From: Aurantimicrobium photophilum
Lineage (GTDB): Bacteria; Actinomycetota; Actinomycetes; Actinomycetales; Microbacteriaceae
Assembly (NCBI RefSeq): GCF_003194085.1
Contig: NZ_CP023994.1
Coordinates: 1,612,001-1,676,000 of the forward strand
Direction of reading: 5' to 3'
DNA length: 64,000 nt
Made by a program: the position numbers and the translations under genes. The notes beneath the pieces were generated by a model. That model was not told where the DNA came from and searched no databases. It saw only the letters and a list, made by a program, of their open reading frames with translations. Numbering within the stretch: the first letter of the stretch is position 1; each line of letters starts with the position of its first letter. Positions 50,554-59,335 of the stretch are shown piece after piece.

Positions 50554-51720
50554 TTATCGGTTACCTTTAGCCCTGTTATGTGTCTTACACAACAACTCAC
50601 AATTCTCCGCTGACGTTGCCCCGCCCTTGCTCCATGCCGAAACATGGTCGGCATCCATTTCTTCGAGCTTCCAGATCTTGGCCTTGTTGGCATCGTGGCC
50701 AAGAGCGCAGTGGGAGCAATTAGATCGCTCTGCTGCTTGAGCTTCTTTGGTTTGCACCGCATAGGTCGACTTCTTTGTCGCATCATCAAAGACACGAACC
50801 TCGAGCAGTTTCGTCTCAGTTGAACCGCCGAGCACAAATTCCCAGATTCCCTTACGGTTCTTCACATATGAGTCCCCATAGAGCGAGCGCACCTGTTCTG
50901 ACACCTTCGCTGGGTTATAGGCAGTGGCGTGATACTGCTCATAAAGGCGACCCCACTCCAGGCCACGCATTTCAGATTCAACATCACTGAACACCGACGA
51001 GACCCAGTCAATGACGGAAGTGAAGTAGGCCTTCACTTCCGTAATGTCCTTGTCATTACGGTGCTGACTCATATAGCCGCCAATGTTGGCTTTGCCCTTG
51101 CTCACCCACTCCAGAGCACGTTCCCAGAAGTCCTGACGAATGGCAGAGCCAGAGACATATGCACTCCACTTCATGATGTTGGAGTTCTGACTGTTACTGA
51201 ACTCTGCCTTTCCGGCGGTCACAAAAGGTCCTGAATAGACAGCGTTGAGAAGCTCTTGATCGTTGAGAGGAACACCAACCGTGTTAATGGTCTTGAACCA
51301 TTCTTTGATTTCACTCTCGGTGCCTTCACACTCATAGACAAGAATCTCTGACTTCAGAATGATCTCTTGCTTGTCCTGGGGTAGGCCGGAGAAGTACTGC
51401 TCCATGCCACGTTCATCTTTGATCGCAAACTTGCCCGTGATGAAACGACCGAAGCTGGTGATGCGCTGCTGGCCGTCAAGCACCTCGAGGTTGTCCTCGT
51501 GGACCTTGTTGAAGTAAATGAGACCCAGAGGGTAACCCTTGAGGAGTGACTCAATAACGGCAACATCTCTCTTCCCATCGGCATAGATGTAGTTGCGCTG
51601 ATACTCAGGCTGAATAGTCAAACGTCCAGCGAGACCAAAGAGTCCTTTGCCTTCTAGCTCGTTATAGACGAAGCCTTCTGAGAGTTCTTTAACGGTGTAG
51701 TGGTTGAGAGCGGTTTTCAC
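50554..51720 (-). CDS. DUF262 and HNH endonuclease protein
   Basis: A 388-residue protein. The N-terminal DUF262 (ParB/GmrS-like) region has [10 protein letters not shown] (36-45) and [10 protein letters not shown] (81-90), used for nucleotide binding or hydrolysis. The C-terminal HNH nuclease has CSHC (335-338), MDADH (355-359), ENC (372-374) and CKTHNRAKG, enough for a zinc-bound betabetaalpha-metal site. This is the GmrSD-like layout in one chain. It overlaps the methyltransferase gene by 4 nt. Most likely the restriction arm of a defence system. Confidence 0.9.
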   Translation of the reverse strand: MKTALNHYTVKELSEGFVYNELEGKGLFGLAGRLTIQPEYQRNYIYADGKRDVAVIESLLKGYPLGLIYFNKVHEDNLEVLDGQQRITSFGRFITGKFAIKDERGMEQYFSGLPQDKQEIILKSEILVYECEGTESEIKEWFKTINTVGVPLNDQELLNAVYSGPFVTAGKAEFSNSQNSNIMKWSAYVSGSAIRQDFWERALEWVSKGKANIGGYMSQHRNDKDITEVKAYFTSVIDWVSSVFSDVESEMRGLEWGRLYEQYHATAYNPAKVSEQVRSLYGDSYVKNRKGIWEFVLGGSTETKLLEVRVFDDATKKSTYAVQTKEAQAAERSNCSHCALGHDANKAKIWKLEEMDADHVSAWSKGGATSAENCELLCKTHNRAKGNR

Positions 51721-52919
51721 TTGGTCACCTGCTTGTGTTTGATGAAGATTCGTTGATAAGCAGATTGAATTACATGGCCTTCAGAGTTGACAAAGTAATT
51801 CTTTTTGCCGTCGTTTCCAACAAGATTTGCGTTTTCGTTCGTCTTCCCTCCAGAAGAACCAGTTGGCTTACCGTCCTGTCGCATTTCCCAGTAAGAGTCG
51901 TACTTTTTGGTGTCTGGAACTAATTCGTGGCAGCCCCTTTGAGTAGCGCCCAAAATCTCAAACTGGTCTGGGTTGTACTTACTCAAGAAACTGATGGGGA
52001 CGCCCATGACTCCCGAATAATTACTGGGGATGGCGTCAGTTCGCGGAACTTCTATCGCGTCGTAATTGTCGTACCTTGAGTAGCCATCTGAACCTATGGC
52101 GTTGTTGTATTTGATGTTGTCTTGTTCAGTCATTAGTGAAAGTGGTTCGTGACGACGCCCATGGTCGAGCGTCGTGAACCAACATGCATTCCCTAGCCTT
52201 GTGTATTCCCCTATGTAACCGAGCTTTTCCGCTTTCAACTTGTCACTGTCGGATACTTCATATCCCTCAGGGACCCGGAACACCAAGTCACTTCCGTTTG
52301 CAGTTACTCCTAACCACATCTTGTTGCTCATAATCAGAGGGAAGACTTCTTTGTATGTGATGGCATTCATATTGCCGATAATCACAAAGTCTTTATCTGC
52401 CTCTACAAGCCAAACGAGGAACTCCCGGAAGAGCGAGAACGGTGGGTTTGTCACAATGATGTCGGCTTCATCACGCAGCTTCGTAATCTCTTCGCTGCGG
52501 AAATCTCCGCCTCCTTCGAGATAGGACCACTCGAGGTCATCCACGTTGATGACATTGTCGCCGGTCTTGTCGTGGGTGAGGGTGAAGATCTTTCCCTTGG
52601 TCTGAGTCTTCTCTGGGTCGTAGCCGGGGCTTTCCATTTCAAACAGTGTGGGCTGGTAAGGAATTGCGTCTGGCTTGCTGTCTGGTGCATAGCTCGTGCT
52701 GATGAGCTTCTTGAGACCTAGTGCCTCAAAGTTCTGAGCAAAGTACTTGGTGAAGTTACTCCACTCGGGGTCATCGCAGGGCAAGAGAACTGTCTTGTCC
52801 CTGAACACATCTGGGTTGTATTCCAGATAGGCGTTCATCTCTTTCTGGATGTCACTGAACTGCGTATAGAACTCATCGTTCTTTGCCTTCTTGGCATTGC
52901 CCAGGTTCTCGTTGGCCAC
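51717..52919 (-). CDS. EcoRI-family adenine-specific DNA methyltransferase
   Basis: A 400-residue N6-adenine methyltransferase. [14 protein letters not shown] (15-28), [12 protein letters not shown] (45-56) and the catalytic [15 protein letters not shown] (154-168) follow the EcoRI methylase family. It should protect host DNA from the DUF262-HNH nuclease, which is translationally coupled to it. GTG start. The ribosome binding site AGGGGG is paired in a strong hairpin (52926-52959), so translation may be restrained. Target sequence unknown. Confidence 0.9.
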   Translation of the reverse strand: MANENLGNAKKAKNDEFYTQFSDIQKEMNAYLEYNPDVFRDKTVLLPCDDPEWSNFTKYFAQNFEALGLKKLISTSYAPDSKPDAIPYQPTLFEMESPGYDPEKTQTKGKIFTLTHDKTGDNVINVDDLEWSYLEGGGDFRSEEITKLRDEADIIVTNPPFSLFREFLVWLVEADKDFVIIGNMNAITYKEVFPLIMSNKMWLGVTANGSDLVFRVPEGYEVSDSDKLKAEKLGYIGEYTRLGNACWFTTLDHGRRHEPLSLMTEQDNIKYNNAIGSDGYSRYDNYDAIEVPRTDAIPSNYSGVMGVPISFLSKYNPDQFEILGATQRGCHELVPDTKKYDSYWEMRQDGKPTGSSGGKTNENANLVGNDGKKNYFVNSEGHVIQSAYQRIFIKHKQVTK

Positions 52920-52925
52920 CGCATC

Positions 52926-52959
52926 CCCCTGATGCCGCGATCGGCGTCGCGGCTAGGGG
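52926..52959 (-). promoter_or_regulatory. Hairpin over the methyltransferase ribosome binding site
   Basis: In the minus-strand transcript, CCCCT pairs with the Shine-Dalgarno AGGGG (outer stem), and the inner GCCGCGA pairs with TCGCGGC (7 bp) over a 6-nt loop. The GTG start follows 6 nt after. Confidence 0.55.
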
Positions 52960-52991
52960 TTAAAAGTAGCGTTAAAACCTCAGGCTTTTAA
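52960..52991. promoter_or_regulatory. Inverted repeat TTAAAAG-N18-CTTTTAA, possible regulator site
   Basis: Lies between the divergent methyltransferase and XRE genes and may be the operator of the XRE protein. A partly overlapping imperfect repeat AACCTCAG...CTCTGGTT is also present. Confidence 0.35.
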
Positions 52992-53030
52992 ACTCTGGTT
53001 AATGGTGCGTGATGCCGGAACGCTTGAGGC

Positions 53031-53324
53031 ATGGATTCACTTGCGTCAGCGGCAGCACAAATACTGGGATCACGTCTGCGTGAACGCCGTGAGAGCTTGG
53101 ATTTGAGCCAAGAGGATGTGGCGCACATGTCCGCAATGCACGTGTCGAACTACGGCAAAATTGAGCGCGGGAAAGCCAATCCGAATCTTCACACCTTGCT
53201 GAGAATTGCCAGTGTTCTAGAGATTGATCCAGGTGTCTTGATTGCTGGCCTCAGCGGTGACATGGTGACAAAGAGACCACACAAGTTGACAGCTGCTGAG
53301 CTCATCAAAGCGCGGCAAGGTTAA
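53031..53324 (+). CDS. XRE-family helix-turn-helix regulator (control-protein-like)
   Basis: A 97-residue protein with a full HTH_3 domain: LGSRLRERRESLDLSQEDVAHMSAMHVSNYGKIERGKANPNLHTLLRIASVLEIDPG (residues about 12-68). The short C-terminal tail is basic. Size and divergent position next to a methyltransferase are like the C proteins of restriction-modification systems. No other domain. Confidence 0.88.
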   Translation: MDSLASAAAQILGSRLRERRESLDLSQEDVAHMSAMHVSNYGKIERGKANPNLHTLLRIASVLEIDPGVLIAGLSGDMVTKRPHKLTAAELIKARQG

Positions 53325-53380
53325 CGTCCTTCTCAACACCCTGCTTTTCTGAAGTTTCGCTAAATGACCGTGGCTGGGGT

Positions 53381-53461
53381 TATATTGTTACCAGGACCAA
53401 GCCACCCCTTATGGGTGAGGGAGGCCCTAGCCGCCCCCGGGTCAAACCGGGGGCCTTTTTA
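53381..53461 (+). ncRNA. Possible small RNA between the XRE and DUF3800 genes
   Basis: A TATATT -10-like box (53381-53386) precedes about 70 nt without an ORF. This stretch holds a small hairpin (CACCC...GGGTG, near 53404-53416) and then the rho-independent terminator. No good -35 is seen. Could instead be just the 3' UTR of the XRE gene. Confidence 0.25.
53433..53460 (+). terminator. Intrinsic terminator downstream of the XRE gene
   Basis: An 8-bp GC stem (53433-53440 with 53447-53454) followed by CTTTTT. It abuts the DUF3800 stop codon. Confidence 0.85.
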
Positions 53462-54247
53462 TGCCTGGAGTGAAACGATTGCCTTCGGCTCTCCAAATCG
53501 AGCACTAGTGACCCTTGCCAACAGCGCTTCCTCATACAGGTCCCATGAATTCTGTGGAACTATCTGTTGGACTTTCTCTGTACCAGGATGAATCCGTCTG
53601 TATGCCGCATAGGCGGCAAAATCAGCCATCTGGATGAAATAACTCGCACGAGAATCTCTGGCGACTGGATCCTCAACCAAATTTTTGAAAGGTCGCGCAA
53701 TTAGACCTGAACCTGTTTGCGACCCAGCAGTTAGCCGTCTTCTGGACCAACGCGCGAGTTTCCGGATTGACTCATCTTCTCCTTGATCATGGATGAGCTG
53801 AACTGTCGAAGCGCCCAAAGCATCACTTGTGCGTTCAAGGCGCTGAAAAAGCCGGATCCAGGTTTCATCAAACAGTTTGCTTCCTGTGAGACCTCCGTTT
53901 TTTGTTGCAACAACTGCGAACACGTGTAGGTAAGGATTATCAGCAACAAATTTCACATGACTCCTGAAGATAAGGTGTCGTTCTGCAGGGGAAAGATTCA
54001 ATTCTTTGAGTGAACCCGTTCCACGAAGCACAAAATTTGCCTTCAGTTCCGCCCTCATTGGAATTCTAAATTTGGCCTTTAGCCTTCTTCTAAATTCAAC
54101 ATATTCATCTAGAACTCCACCCCAGTGAGCGCTATTTATAACGACACAACCCAACGTGTACGTAGTCGAAGATTTCTGTTGACCATAACCGGTATCCCCA
54201 GATTCATCGACATATGAAAGTAGGTGGCCCGGATCTAGGTTTCTCAT
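53459..54247 (-). CDS. DUF3800 family protein
   Basis: A 262-residue protein with LLSYVDESGDTG (9-20) at the N-terminus and IQMADFAAYAAYR near residue 227. These are the acidic motifs of DUF3800, predicted to have an RNase H-like fold and frequent in defence islands and mobile elements. The enzymatic role is not known. ATG follows TATATT by 6 nt. Its DNA looks slightly more AT-rich than the core genes. It belongs with the methyltransferase cassette by position only. Confidence 0.85.
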   Translation of the reverse strand: MRNLDPGHLLSYVDESGDTGYGQQKSSTTYTLGCVVINSAHWGGVLDEYVEFRRRLKAKFRIPMRAELKANFVLRGTGSLKELNLSPAERHLIFRSHVKFVADNPYLHVFAVVATKNGGLTGSKLFDETWIRLFQRLERTSDALGASTVQLIHDQGEDESIRKLARWSRRRLTAGSQTGSGLIARPFKNLVEDPVARDSRASYFIQMADFAAYAAYRRIHPGTEKVQQIVPQNSWDLYEEALLARVTSARFGEPKAIVSLQA

Positions 54248-54253
54248 GATGTG

Positions 54254-54259
54254 AATATA
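54254..54259 (-). promoter_or_regulatory. -10 box of a leaderless promoter for the DUF3800 gene
   Basis: Minus-strand TATATT, 6 nt before the ATG at 54247. Confidence 0.5.
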
Positions 54260-54330
54260 GGTCCAGCTAGTGACATTTCCCCGAGCTTCACACTAGAGAG
54301 AAGGTTCTACCTACCCCCCACCATCATTTC

Positions 54331-54370
54331 TAGGACGAAACCCCCAGCTTTTGCTGGGGGTTTCGTCCTA
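54331..54370. terminator. Strong intrinsic terminator downstream of clpB
   Basis: A perfect 18-bp stem (54331-54348 with 54353-54370) with a TTTT loop, in the gap between clpB and the DUF3800 gene. Confidence 0.85.
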
Positions 54371-54411
54371 GTGCTTCTCACACGAGAATGCTCTCGGTTG
54401 CGCGCGCTAAG

Positions 54412-56610
54412 TTACTCGTCTTCCATGAGCTCGGCTTCAATAAAGGGATCTTCATCCCCTGCATCAAAGACGGGGTGAGCCCGGTCGGCAGACACGGTCA
54501 AGCTGTCGCCTGAGAGATCCACCAGAACAGTGTCGCCGTCACGGATAGCACCACCCAGGATGGCCGTTGCTAAACGGTCATCAATCTCGTGCTGCATCAG
54601 GCGGCGAAGTGGGCGTGCTCCATAAATGGGGTCATAACCACGTTCTGCCAGCCACGTGCGAGCACTGGGTGTGACGGCCAGTTCAAGACGACGCTCACCA
54701 AGACGCTTCTGCAAGCGGTCGATGTAGAGCTCCACAATCTGACCGAGATCTTCTTGGCTCAGTGCCGAGAAGACCACGATGTCATCTAGACGGTTGACGA
54801 ACTCAGGCTTGAATGCCTGACGCACCGTCTCGTTGACAGCACGTTCTTTCTCTTCCCAGCTGAGTTCTGGATCAACCAAGAACTGTGAACCGAGGTTCGA
54901 GGTGAGAATCAGGATTACGTTGCGGAAGTCGACGGTGCGACCCTGGCCATCGGTCAGGCGACCGTCGTCCAAGACCTGCAGCAGAACATCAAACACCTCT
55001 GGGTGTGCCTTCTCGACTTCGTCGAGGAGGACAACCGAGTAGGGGCGTCGACGAACAGCTTCGGTGAGCTGACCACCAGCTTCATATCCGACATATCCGG
55101 GAGGAGCGCCCACCAGACGCGAGACGGAGAACTTCTCCCCGTATTCGCTCATGTCGATACGAATCATGGCCTTCTCGTCGTCGAAGAGATACTCCGCCAA
55201 CGCCTTGGCGAGCTCCGTCTTTCCCACACCCGTGGGGCCGAGGAACAAGAAGGATCCCGTTGGGCGGTCTGGGTCAGAGATGCCTGCACGTGAGCGACGA
55301 ACAGACTCCGACACTGCCTGCACAGCCTTTTTCTGGCCAATCAGGCGCTTGCCAATTTCGTTCTCGAGGGTGAGAAGCTTTTCTGTTTCACCCTTGGTCA
55401 AGCGGTCAACAGGAATACCTGTCCATGCCGCAATGACCGAGGCGATGTCGTCACTGGTGACCTGCTCATTGACCATGCGCTCAGAATCTGTCTGCTCAGC
55501 TGATTCTGCAGCAGCAAGCTGACGCTCGAGCTCAGGAATCTCTGCATAGAGCAAACGGCTTGCCTGCTCCAGCTGACCTTCACGCTGAGCACGCTCAGCC
55601 TGAATGCGGGCAGCATCCAGCTTGGTCTTGAGTTCACCAACGCGGTTGAGCGCATTGCGCTCGAGTTCCCAACGCTTCTCGAGGTCGTCAAGACGACCCT
55701 GGCGCTCTGCCATGTCTTCACGCAGCTTGGCCAGACGTTCCTTCGAGGCGTCGTCCTTTTCTTTCTTCAGAGCGAGCTCTTCCAACTTGAGGCGATCAAC
55801 GCTGCGGCGCAGTTCATCAATCTCGACCGGGGCCGAGTCGATCTCCATACGCAAACGGCTGGCAGCTTCGTCGATGAGGTCAATGGCCTTATCAGGAAGC
55901 TGACGGCTGGTGATGTAACGGTTGGAGAGTGCTGCGGCAGCAACGAGTGCGTTGTCTGCGATGGCCACCTTATGATGGGCTTCGTAACGTTCCTTGAGTC
56001 CACGAAGAATAGCCACAGTGTCTTCGACACTGGGCTCTCCGACGAACACTTGCTGGAAGCGACGCTCGAGCGCGGCATCCTTCTCAATGAACTCGCGGTA
56101 CTCATCCAGAGTGGTGGCACCGATCAGGCGCAGTTCACCACGAGCAAGCATGGGCTTGAGCATGTTGGCTGCTGCCACGGAGCCTTCGCCTCCACCAGCA
56201 CCCATCAGGGTGTGGAGTTCGTCGATGAAGGTAATGATCTGACCGTCTGAGTCATTGATTTCTTTGAGAACCGCCTTGAGGCGTTCTTCAAATTCGCCTC
56301 GATACTTTGCACCTGCAATGAGGGCTGAGATGTCGAGGGAGACAAGCTGCTTGTTCTTGAGGCTGTCGGCGACGTCACCGGCGACAATGCGCTGGGCGAG
56401 TCCTTCCACGACAGCAGTCTTTCCCACGCCTGGTTCACCGATCAGCACGGGGTTGTTCTTGGTACGACGAGTAAGCACTTGGCTGACTCGACGGATCTCC
56501 GCATCGCGACCGATGACGGGGTCGAGCTTGCCGCTCTTTGCAATTTCGGTGAGGTTGACACCGTAAAGCTCGAGCGCGCTCTTGTTTTCTTCTTGCGGCT
56601 CTTGTTGCAT
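54412..56610 (-). CDS. clpB: ClpB-type disaggregase lacking the N-terminal domain
   Basis: A 732-residue AAA+ chaperone that works with DnaK to rescue aggregates. NBD1: [14 protein letters not shown] and [13 protein letters not shown] (Walker A). Middle domain: coiled-coil [22 protein letters not shown]...[25 protein letters not shown]2: [40 protein letters not shown] and [15 protein letters not shown]. The family usually has about 860 residues; the N-terminal substrate domain is absent, and an in-frame stop lies 2 codons before GTG 56640. ATG 56610 chosen (AGGAG upstream). A HAIR box precedes it. Confidence 0.93.
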   Translation of the reverse strand: MQQEPQEENKSALELYGVNLTEIAKSGKLDPVIGRDAEIRRVSQVLTRRTKNNPVLIGEPGVGKTAVVEGLAQRIVAGDVADSLKNKQLVSLDISALIAGAKYRGEFEERLKAVLKEINDSDGQIITFIDELHTLMGAGGGEGSVAAANMLKPMLARGELRLIGATTLDEYREFIEKDAALERRFQQVFVGEPSVEDTVAILRGLKERYEAHHKVAIADNALVAAAALSNRYITSRQLPDKAIDLIDEAASRLRMEIDSAPVEIDELRRSVDRLKLEELALKKEKDDASKERLAKLREDMAERQGRLDDLEKRWELERNALNRVGELKTKLDAARIQAERAQREGQLEQASRLLYAEIPELERQLAAAESAEQTDSERMVNEQVTSDDIASVIAAWTGIPVDRLTKGETEKLLTLENEIGKRLIGQKKAVQAVSESVRRSRAGISDPDRPTGSFLFLGPTGVGKTELAKALAEYLFDDEKAMIRIDMSEYGEKFSVSRLVGAPPGYVGYEAGGQLTEAVRRRPYSVVLLDEVEKAHPEVFDVLLQVLDDGRLTDGQGRTVDFRNVILILTSNLGSQFLVDPELSWEEKERAVNETVRQAFKPEFVNRLDDIVVFSALSQEDLGQIVELYIDRLQKRLGERRLELAVTPSARTWLAERGYDPIYGARPLRRLMQHEIDDRLATAILGGAIRDGDTVLVDLSGDSLTVSADRAHPVFDAGDEDPFIEAELMEDE

Positions 56611-56651
56611 GTTCTTTCTAACTCCTAGTGTGGATTTCACCGCTCAACAAA

Positions 56652-56672
56652 GTTGAGTGGTGATGGCTCAAG
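56652..56672 (-). promoter_or_regulatory. HAIR-like HspR operator upstream of clpB
   Basis: GTTGAGT-N7-GCTCAAG, two mismatches from the actinobacterial HAIR consensus CTTGAGT-N7-ACTCAAG. An overlapping repeat CTCAAC-AAA-GTTGAG (56643-56657) extends it. Confidence 0.6.
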
Positions 56673-56726
56673 TTTACTCTTTTGCCCAGTAAATCTCTAG
56701 GGCTGAAGCTGAAAGAAGCCTGAGAA

Positions 56727-57869
56727 CTAGCCCTTCGTGGAGCAGGTGACGGTGAACTTCGGCGTGCGCTTCACCTCACGCGTTTCCCCCACGAGATCCT
56801 TCAAAACAGGCTTGTATCCGAGGTGACTGTTCGCAACAACCCAGAGTTCGCCACCTGGCTTGAGCACACGGCCAGCCTCAGCAAACAATCTCACGCTGGT
56901 GTCGGAGTGAACCGCAGCACCCGAGTGGAAGGGAGGGTTGAAGAGAATGAGATCAGCAGAAGCATCTGCCTGCGAAGAGAGTCCGTCGTCCCGCACAACA
57001 TCAACCCTGCCGCCCAGACCGTTTGCCTCCAGCGTTGCTGTAGCGGACGCGACGGCAACAGAAGACTGGTCGGTTGCAACAACGGTTGCGTTGGGGCGAA
57101 GCCTGGCAATAGCAACCGCGAGCAAACCAGAACCACAACCGAAGTCGATGATTTTCTTGGCATCTGCTGAGGTCTGATCGAGAACGGCCAGCAGTTCACG
57201 GGTACCAATGTCCAAGTTGATGCCGGCAAAGACACCACCATAGGCACACACAGTGGTGTCAATCACGTCATAGCGCTTGGACTTGGGCCACCCACTAAGT
57301 GACTCAAGAGCAACTTCGCTGTTGGGTTCTTTGACGCGCAGTACTCGGCTCTTTTGAACAGCCAGGCTGGCCACAACCATGCCGAAGTACTTCTTGAGGA
57401 CATCGTTCATGCCGAGAGTCATGTGCTTGAGTCGACCACCGGCAAACACCTGCACGTTCGGTGCTGCATAGGCAGCAACGAGTGCAGCCCACTGATCGAG
57501 CTGGTCCAAAGACCTGGGCAAACGCATGGCCACGATGCGCGCATCGCGGACCAGTTCAGCATCAAAGGCGTGATGGGTGAATCCAGTGATGGAGAGTTCT
57601 TTGGCGTTGTTTTCCAATGCAAGTTCACCCGAACGTGCATCTTGGTGCACGCGGACAGAGCTAAATCCCAACTCCTTGAGAGCAGCCAACGTGATGGCTC
57701 CATAGTTGTCGCCGATCACAACGAGTCCGGCCTGCAGCAAGGTGGGGTCTGCCTTGACCTCGTGTTCGAGCTCAGATAAAAGCAGACGATCTGCTGCGTC
57801 ACTTGCAAGAAGCTCAGGTGACTCAAGATCAGGCCAACGCCTGAGGGACTCAAAAGGAAAAGTGCTCAT
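56727..57869 (-). CDS. RlmG/RsmC-like class I methyltransferase
   Basis: A 380-residue protein with a degenerate N-terminal domain and a C-terminal methyltransferase-small domain: KIIDFGCGSGLLAVAIARLRP (SAM loop) and LILFNPPFHSGAAVH, the NPPF motif typical of N2-guanine rRNA methyltransferases RsmC and RlmG. Exact rRNA site not predictable. ATG 57869 follows TAGTCT by 6 nt. Confidence 0.88.
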   Translation of the reverse strand: MSTFPFESLRRWPDLESPELLASDAADRLLLSELEHEVKADPTLLQAGLVVIGDNYGAITLAALKELGFSSVRVHQDARSGELALENNAKELSITGFTHHAFDAELVRDARIVAMRLPRSLDQLDQWAALVAAYAAPNVQVFAGGRLKHMTLGMNDVLKKYFGMVVASLAVQKSRVLRVKEPNSEVALESLSGWPKSKRYDVIDTTVCAYGGVFAGINLDIGTRELLAVLDQTSADAKKIIDFGCGSGLLAVAIARLRPNATVVATDQSSVAVASATATLEANGLGGRVDVVRDDGLSSQADASADLILFNPPFHSGAAVHSDTSVRLFAEAGRVLKPGGELWVVANSHLGYKPVLKDLVGETREVKRTPKFTVTCSTKG

Positions 57870-57875
57870 CCTTTG

Positions 57876-57881
57876 AGACTA
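57876..57881 (-). promoter_or_regulatory. -10 box of a leaderless promoter for the methyltransferase gene
   Basis: Minus-strand TAGTCT, 6 nt before the ATG at 57869. It overlaps the stop of the preceding NTF2-like gene. Confidence 0.45.
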
Positions 57882-58250
57882 GGCGGACTTACCTACCTGC
57901 TTGTACAACTTAGAAATCACGAACCAGGAACCGTCCACGTGGAGCAGGCTCAAATAGTCCTGCATGACGCCACCGAACATTTCGAGCTGAACTTTTGCGA
58001 GAGCAATTTCCGCTGAAATCTGGTCAATCAGAAGGACCTCATCACGACGAGCATTGCCTGAGTCCTGAGGAGAAGTACGAGCTTCCATTTGTTCTCGATA
58101 AAAATCGCGAGGGCGAATCACAATCTCGTCGTTTTCGGACGAGTAAAGGTTGCTGTCTTTGTGGAAGACCTTGTCGAACAGGGACATGTCTTGGGTGTGC
58201 ATGAGCTCGAAGTAGTCATCAAGCAGGGTTTGGATACCAGCGTCAGTCAT
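57879..58250 (-). CDS. NTF2-like family protein
   Basis: A 123-residue protein: MTDAGIQTLLDDYFELMHTQDMSLFDKVFHKDSNLYSSEND, then ISAEIALAKVQLEMFGGVMQDYLSLLHVDGSWFVISKLYKQ. This is the cone-shaped NTF2/SnoaL-like fold (putative lumazine-binding group). Function unknown. ATG follows TAGGCT by 7 nt. Confidence 0.85.
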   Translation of the reverse strand: MTDAGIQTLLDDYFELMHTQDMSLFDKVFHKDSNLYSSENDEIVIRPRDFYREQMEARTSPQDSGNARRDEVLLIDQISAEIALAKVQLEMFGGVMQDYLSLLHVDGSWFVISKLYKQVGKSA

Positions 58251-58257
58251 GCTTCCC

Positions 58258-58263
58258 AGCCTA
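58258..58263 (-). promoter_or_regulatory. -10 box of a leaderless promoter for the NTF2-like gene
   Basis: Minus-strand TAGGCT, 7 nt before the ATG at 58250. Confidence 0.45.
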
Positions 58264-58277
58264 CGTGCAATGTGAAA

Positions 58278-58529
58278 CTAGGCGCGATCCTCAAGTTCAC
58301 GTTTCATGAGGAACTGAACGTCACGATCAAGATGATCAATTGTGCCTGATAGCGATTCGAAGCGGACTCCCATTTCCTGGCGCAGAGAATCAATTTTCCC
58401 GTCAAGGACACTTATTGAAGCTCGAATAGTTCTATTCAATGAGCTAACTAGAAAACCTGCCATCCCCAGCAAGGTACTGGCAAATATTCCAATTACTGCC
58501 CATGTTTGGGACTCGTTCAATATGATCAC
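58278..58529 (-). CDS. Small membrane-anchored coiled-coil protein
   Basis: An 83-residue protein with one helix near residues 9-30 (TWAVIGIFASTLLGMAGFLVS) and a C-terminal heptad-rich stretch (VLDGKIDSLRQEMGVRFESLSGTIDHLDRDVQFLMKRE). Similar small proteins are frequent in actinobacteria and phages. Function unknown. Slightly AT-rich. Confidence 0.65.
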   Translation of the reverse strand: MIILNESQTWAVIGIFASTLLGMAGFLVSSLNRTIRASISVLDGKIDSLRQEMGVRFESLSGTIDHLDRDVQFLMKRELEDRA

Positions 58530-58635
58530 CTTTCAATCAGCTTCGTATTGAGGCGACTTTGTCACAACCAAGTTTGAGCACTCACATCAAGTAAAAAGAT
58601 GTGGGAAAACTAGATTTTGAAGAGACTAAGGGGGA

Positions 58636-58878
58636 CTAGTTCACTGGATGTTCAGGTGAACCAAAGTTCCTATAGTTTGAACGGCGCAGCTCGAAACGTA
58701 ATTCCTCGACCTGGCAGCGAAGCGCAACGAGTTCAGATCTAATTTCTGATTCTGCAGGCTTAGCTACAAAGAGTGACTTTGAGTCAGCGCTGAGTTTCCC
58801 CACCGTAAAGGCAACAATCGAAAAAACTACTGCAGCGAAAACTACGATTGCGATCCAGTATGCCGTTTCAGTGTCCAT
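58636..58878 (-). CDS. Small membrane protein of unknown function
   Basis: An 80-residue protein with one or two helices at the N-terminus (AYWIAIVVFAAVVFSIVAFTVGKL) and a predicted coiled coil (EIRSELVALRCQVEELRFELRRS). It resembles the neighbouring coiled-coil protein in layout. It starts 12 nt after hspR and may belong to the heat-shock operon. Confidence 0.6.
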   Translation of the reverse strand: MDTETAYWIAIVVFAAVVFSIVAFTVGKLSADSKSLFVAKPAESEIRSELVALRCQVEELRFELRRSNYRNFGSPEHPVN

Positions 58879-58890
58879 GAACTCAGCTTA

Positions 58891-59307
58891 TTAGTCACGC
58901 CCAAAGGGGCGCCAGACCACAACATCGGTGCGGCGGCGAGCACGGGTTCCTGCTCGGAGGCTCTCCACGTCTCCCGCAGTTCCTGCGGCGAAGACGCGTC
59001 GGCCAGGTTGGTTCAGAAGTGCGTCTGCCAAGGCAGCTTCGAGCTCACGAACCCGAGCACGCAGTGCGTCGTTTTGGTTCTCTAAATCAAGAACGCGGCG
59101 AATGCCTTCAAGGGACAGGCCCTCCGCGCTCAGCCTGGCTACTTCACGAAGCTGAGCGACGTTGCGCATGGAATAGCGGCGAGATTGACCCGCAGTTCGG
59201 CCTGGTTGAACCAGGCCGATGCGGTCATACTGTCGCAGAGTTTGCGGGTGCATTCCAGCAAGCTCTGCAGCCATAGAGATAGTAAAGATGGGCTGGTTCT
59301 CGTCCAT
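58891..59307 (-). CDS. hspR: Heat-shock repressor HspR (MerR family)
   Basis: A 138-residue MerR-type regulator. The HTH reads FTISMAAELAGMHPQTLRQYDRIGLVQPGRTAGQSRRYSMRNVAQLREVARLSAEG, almost identical in layout to Streptomyces HspR. A short coiled coil follows (LENQNDALRARVRELEAALADAL). It needs DnaK as co-repressor and binds HAIR boxes, of which three candidates are in this window. The last gene of the dnaK operon. Confidence 0.95.
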   Translation of the reverse strand: MDENQPIFTISMAAELAGMHPQTLRQYDRIGLVQPGRTAGQSRRYSMRNVAQLREVARLSAEGLSLEGIRRVLDLENQNDALRARVRELEAALADALLNQPGRRVFAAGTAGDVESLRAGTRARRRTDVVVWRPFGRD

Positions 59308-59335
59308 TCTTTATTCCTCTCTTTATGGCCAGTTG

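Noticed and set aside
53387-53461. 6C-type small RNA
   Set aside because: The conserved pair of hairpin loops with six or more C residues is not present; only one C-rich stem is seen.
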